From positions 23,658,001 through 23,722,000 of the forward strand of contig NC_135064.1 of the NCBI RefSeq assembly GCF_051401765.1: a DNA stretch of 64,000 nt, read 5' to 3'. Positions 60,701-64,000 of the stretch are shown in pieces. The position numbers and the translations under genes are program-made. Below the pieces are notes generated by a model. The model saw only the letters and a program-made list of their open reading frames with translations, did not search any database and was not told the origin of the DNA. This DNA is from Calliopsis andreniformis (Eukaryota; Arthropoda; Insecta; Hymenoptera; Andrenidae). Within the stretch, counting starts at the first letter, position 1. Each line of letters starts with the position of its first letter.

Positions 60701-61849
60701 TGGCATAGAATTATAATTTTCGCTCTTCTTTCTTTCACGAGAAATCGAGAACGGAAGCAGCGACTCTGCAGATGCATAATGATGCAACTAAGCCACTGAT
60801 TATGGTCTAATAGCAACGCGGATGAGAGATTCAAGGGATCGCTAGTGTGACACGAGTTGGCGCACGATTTCATCATCCTATGCAATTGCTCTTTGGTTTC
60901 ATCGAGTCAGCTGCTTTAACTCAATCAGAACTGATCTTTGCAACGCTTCGAGGAATTGCTGTATGGATAGTGATAGTATTACCTTCACCCAGCGATCCAC
61001 ACATTCTCCAAATTTTGCGTCGAGTACATATAGATGAATTAGCAACGAGTCAGAAACTCAGGCTCAACTCAGAAACAGTCTATACGAAGTCATCAATGCT
61101 TTTAACCCTGTGATTATATGAAAAAGTGACCTAAAGTCTGATTTTCAACAAAAATAAGTGTATCCCTTAATTAAAGTCTACAAAATATAACTTGTATTTT
61201 CAGTAAAAAGGGATTTAACTAAAGAAATTGTTCACTTTGAAAAGGAGAATTAATTAAACTCATATCTATAAGACAGAAAGTATTAGTATTTGTTAATTAA
61301 CCATGGACGAAGTCACCTAGAAACGAATTGCAATGGCTAGCTAGGTAAGTTGCGAGATCAATTCGTGGTCGTCCAACAACCGTGCGTTTACGATGGTCGG
61401 TTATTCTGGCACGTCGACGGCCAGTTCAGCGTTGCACAATTAAGCTGCTCGATGCATGATCGTTAAATCAACTGAGAACACTACAGCCCACGTTTCTTCC
61501 TCAGGGGTCCAAGCTTATTGCCTTTTGGGAGGCTGTTTTTACGGATTACTCCCTGTGGCCTCAATTGCGTTCGACTTGCCAGCTTACAGTACCTACTGTT
61601 TATGTACTCCAAACGGACGCAGACTCCAGTTTCGTTTTATCCTCTTAGCCATTATATGAAAGTCAAATTAATCTCGACTGGTTCGGAATTTTTCTTCGGA
61701 ATGGGGGAAAAGCAAATGGTTGACTCTTGAGCTTCGAGTTTATCTCAATGTTTAGTACAGTGAATAATGGAGAAGTTGGGTACCACAGATCATGGCTAGT
61801 TATAAATTATTTAGCTCTTAGTGTCTATACCAGAGTAGGATCACTCAGG
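57781..61849. other. Non-coding stretch
   Basis: Mixed AT-rich DNA with CpG-rich patches at 58260-58400, 58680-58980 and 60340-60500, and a small direct repeat (ATATTTAAAATTCG twice) near 59178-59215. No recognised gene. Confidence 0.45.
58536..58577. repeat. Pyrimidine 12-mer tandem tract (CCTCCCTCTTTC)3.5
   Basis: Three and a half perfect copies of a pyrimidine 12-mer within a longer C/T-rich stretch (58440-58620). Such homopyrimidine repeats can form triplex (H-DNA). Confidence 0.9.
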
Positions 61850-63060
61850 AACTCCAATATATCCCCAGCATCGAATTCAAGCTCGCAAATATCTTCGAAT
61901 TTCTCAATCCTCACATTTTCTAATACTGGAACATAGAATTCACAAATTTTAGAAGCTTTTCTATGCACTTCTTTTCAATTTTCTAACAATTCTAATTCTT
62001 GGAAATCCCCATTGGAACACTGAGCAATCCTACCTTGGAATGACAAAGGTTAATCGAGGTCTTTCTACAATTCCCTGAAACTTGTATCGACTTCTCTAAA
62101 GTGTATGAACTAGCACTTTTCTCATGGGCTGCGAACGTGTTAATTCTCACCATTCAAATTTCCTCATAAAACCAAAGAAACCTAGTATCTTCAAGCTTCC
62201 ACGATCACGTGAATCACATCAGAAGTGAGAAACCAACCAATCCTCATCACCGCTGAGAAATTCCTCATCAGGCTCCCAGATAAGGAGGCGAGCAATCCAG
62301 ATAAGACTACACAGAGGTATCGATCGATTCATGTCGAATCGTGTCCGCTCGTCCCCTTGACACGGGCGCATTTTCCGCGGAAAACGCGTCGAGGAACGCC
62401 GTTTAACCCACTGACACACTATTTGCCTTCCTGTCACGTCGGATCAAACGCGTCGGATGTCGAACGACAGCGACCAAGCGTCCTCCTCGTCCATAAGCTG
62501 TCGATCGTTCATTTTCCTCCCGTTCCCCTTCGCCTAGGGCTGTTCGTCGCGAGAGACAAACCGGAAAAAGGTTATCGTTCGCTGTTTCGTTTACGATGGC
62601 AAATTCCAGACCACGCGGACAGAACGCGACGGCTCTCTTTTGTGGCAATCTGCAAGGCTGCCACGGCTTTGGGGACTTCCCTGAGACACCACGATGCAAG
62701 TACATGCTCGTGAGTCAGATAAGATAACAAGAGCTGAACGATGAAGACCGCGAGCCTTGCTTTCCGGGTGACGATCGTGTTTCGCGAGCGGCTGGAATTT
62801 GTGTAACGCGATGCTGAGTTTTCGCCATCCTCGAAACGCAACGCGATAACGCGGTACATACACTTCCTGGTTTGGGGGATCTGGTTGCGAACAGTGGCTC
62901 TCTGATGCTTTTGTAAGGAGATAGGGGAGTTTAATTTTGAATCTGAAATGGGGGCAATTTTGGGGCTGACACCTGCTGAAGGTACTTGCTGATTTCTTAG
63001 CTTCAGGACTTTTCTGTTTTGCGAATCAGAATGATGCATCAGATTGAAAAGTCAGAAGGG
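61850..63060. other. C-rich / CpG-rich / G-rich module
   Basis: 61850-62220 is C/A-rich, 62220-62860 is CpG-rich, and 62881-63000 has about 37 G and 17 C. Confidence 0.6.
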
Positions 63061-63339
63061 AGTTCTTTTTATACAGTTCTTTGAGGTAGGCAAGTTGCTA
63101 TTTGACAATAGCAATCATCTTATTTTAATTAATTAATTATAATACCTAGCAGTACCTAGGTATTAATGATTAATTCATTTCTGTTCGACGAAATGCAAAA
63201 TAGTTTGAACAAACAGAAGGAAGAACGATAACTTTAGGAATCAGTGAATACAAAATTCATAATCTACAGTACATTTGTTTATCTGTGTCTCTAGAAATAG
63301 GACTTAGGTAGTTTGTACGTAACAGAGTGTTCATTAGTT

Positions 63340-64000
63340 ACAGACTCATGGCTATTCTCCACACTACCGAAGCAAAATTCTCACATCTAACTCCATTCCT
63401 CTTACCATCAAAACCCAAACAAATCATTAATACGAAAATTATTCTCAAAAGAAGTTCCCCATCTCCAGCAATTCGTTCCCATCATAACTACCAACACCAC
63501 ATCAACTAAAACAAATAAAAACCCTACTTTCTTTATATCTCCCTATCATTTTCCCATCAACCCAGCTCCCGAGCAATAAAACTCAGGCGACAGTAATTCA
63601 GAGGTCCCAAGACCACCCAAACAAAGCTTCGTATAGGTCTCTCAAGACGATGCGTCTCAGAAAATCCCATGCTCTAACACACCAAAGACTTCTCTCCAAC
63701 ACGCTTCCTCTCTCGTGTCCAGAATTTCTCCTCGCTCGGGGGACGCTGGTGCTGCAAAAATCGGGCTAATTCGATGCAGTCTCCGTCGAGGGATCACGGG
63801 AAGCACGGAGCGAACAATTCCAGCGCGATCGAGCGGCCTCGCACAATACGTGAGAAGCGGCAACGGGTCGCGGCGCGGCGAGTGAAAGTCATTCGTCGGT
63901 AATGAATTCGGAATTTCAGTAACTATGCAGGGTTTCGAGCCCGTTCGCTCGCTCGAAGTGGCGAGTAACAGGTTCGAGAGGCGAGATTCGAGGGGCCAGC
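63340..64000. other. Left half of a further C-rich / CpG-rich module, cut by window end
   Basis: 63361-63600 contains about 76 C and 15 G by hand count, and 63650-64000 is CpG-rich. The expected G-rich right flank would lie beyond the window. Confidence 0.55.

Larger units (their letters stand above)
17992..64000 (-). other. Presumed first intron of Ell (or intron plus upstream intergenic DNA)
   Basis: The visible Ell protein starts inside the ELL domain, so at least one upstream exon exists. I looked on the minus strand of this stretch for codons giving the KLTDSA or QFLGN-type motifs with a phase-0 donor and found none. The region is therefore most simply intron 1, at least 46 kb long. It is inferred, not shown; promoters or RNAs of other genes could lie within it. 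Confidence 0.5.

Overview
This is a 64 kb piece of insect nuclear DNA. It contains spliced genes with GT-AG introns, long non-coding stretches, many microsatellites, and sharp alternation between AT-rich and CpG-rich segments. That composition, together with an insect-like ELL protein, points to a holometabolous insect. I lean towards Hymenoptera (bee, wasp or ant), but this is an inference from base composition and not a phylogenetic result. I see no bacterial, viral, CRISPR, rRNA or tRNA signal.

The one gene that can be proved from sequence lies on the minus strand. It is the RNA polymerase II elongation factor ELL (Drosophila Su(Tpl)/Ell). Eight coding exons between 17991 and 11250 join without a frame break and give 703 residues plus a stop codon. 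They carry most of the N-terminal ELL domain, a second conserved block (RPYKKPEL ... VQEDWPYY), a Ser/Gly-rich linker with basic patches, and the C-terminal occludin/ELL homology domain. Roughly the first 60 residues of the usual family N-terminus are missing, because no matching exon was found upstream. Intron 1 therefore probably runs through all of 17992-64000 and beyond. Downstream of the stop, a long 3' untranslated region may reach a poly(A) signal near 7100. Positions 1-7085 hold no recognisable gene.

The 46 kb upstream of the visible exons hold no convincing coding exon, but they are not featureless. The most striking observation is a recurring module: a C-rich (G-poor) segment, then a CpG-rich core, then a G-rich (C-poor) segment, always in that left-to-right order. 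Between modules there are often degenerate arrays of TTGAA/TTTGAAAAT-type units. I see this at about a dozen places. The arrangement is unchanged by reverse complementation, so it suggests a bidirectional process at each core (replication initiation, divergent transcription, or recombination) and is not explained by transcription of Ell alone.

Other content includes a 160-bp TA-flanked inverted-repeat element (MITE-like) with a related one-ended copy 5.3 kb away, a roughly 24-copy heptamer array, a diverged tandem duplication of about 190-bp period, three perfect TGACGTCA sites within 193 bp, a pyrimidine 12-mer tract, and several perfect palindromes in CpG-rich cores.
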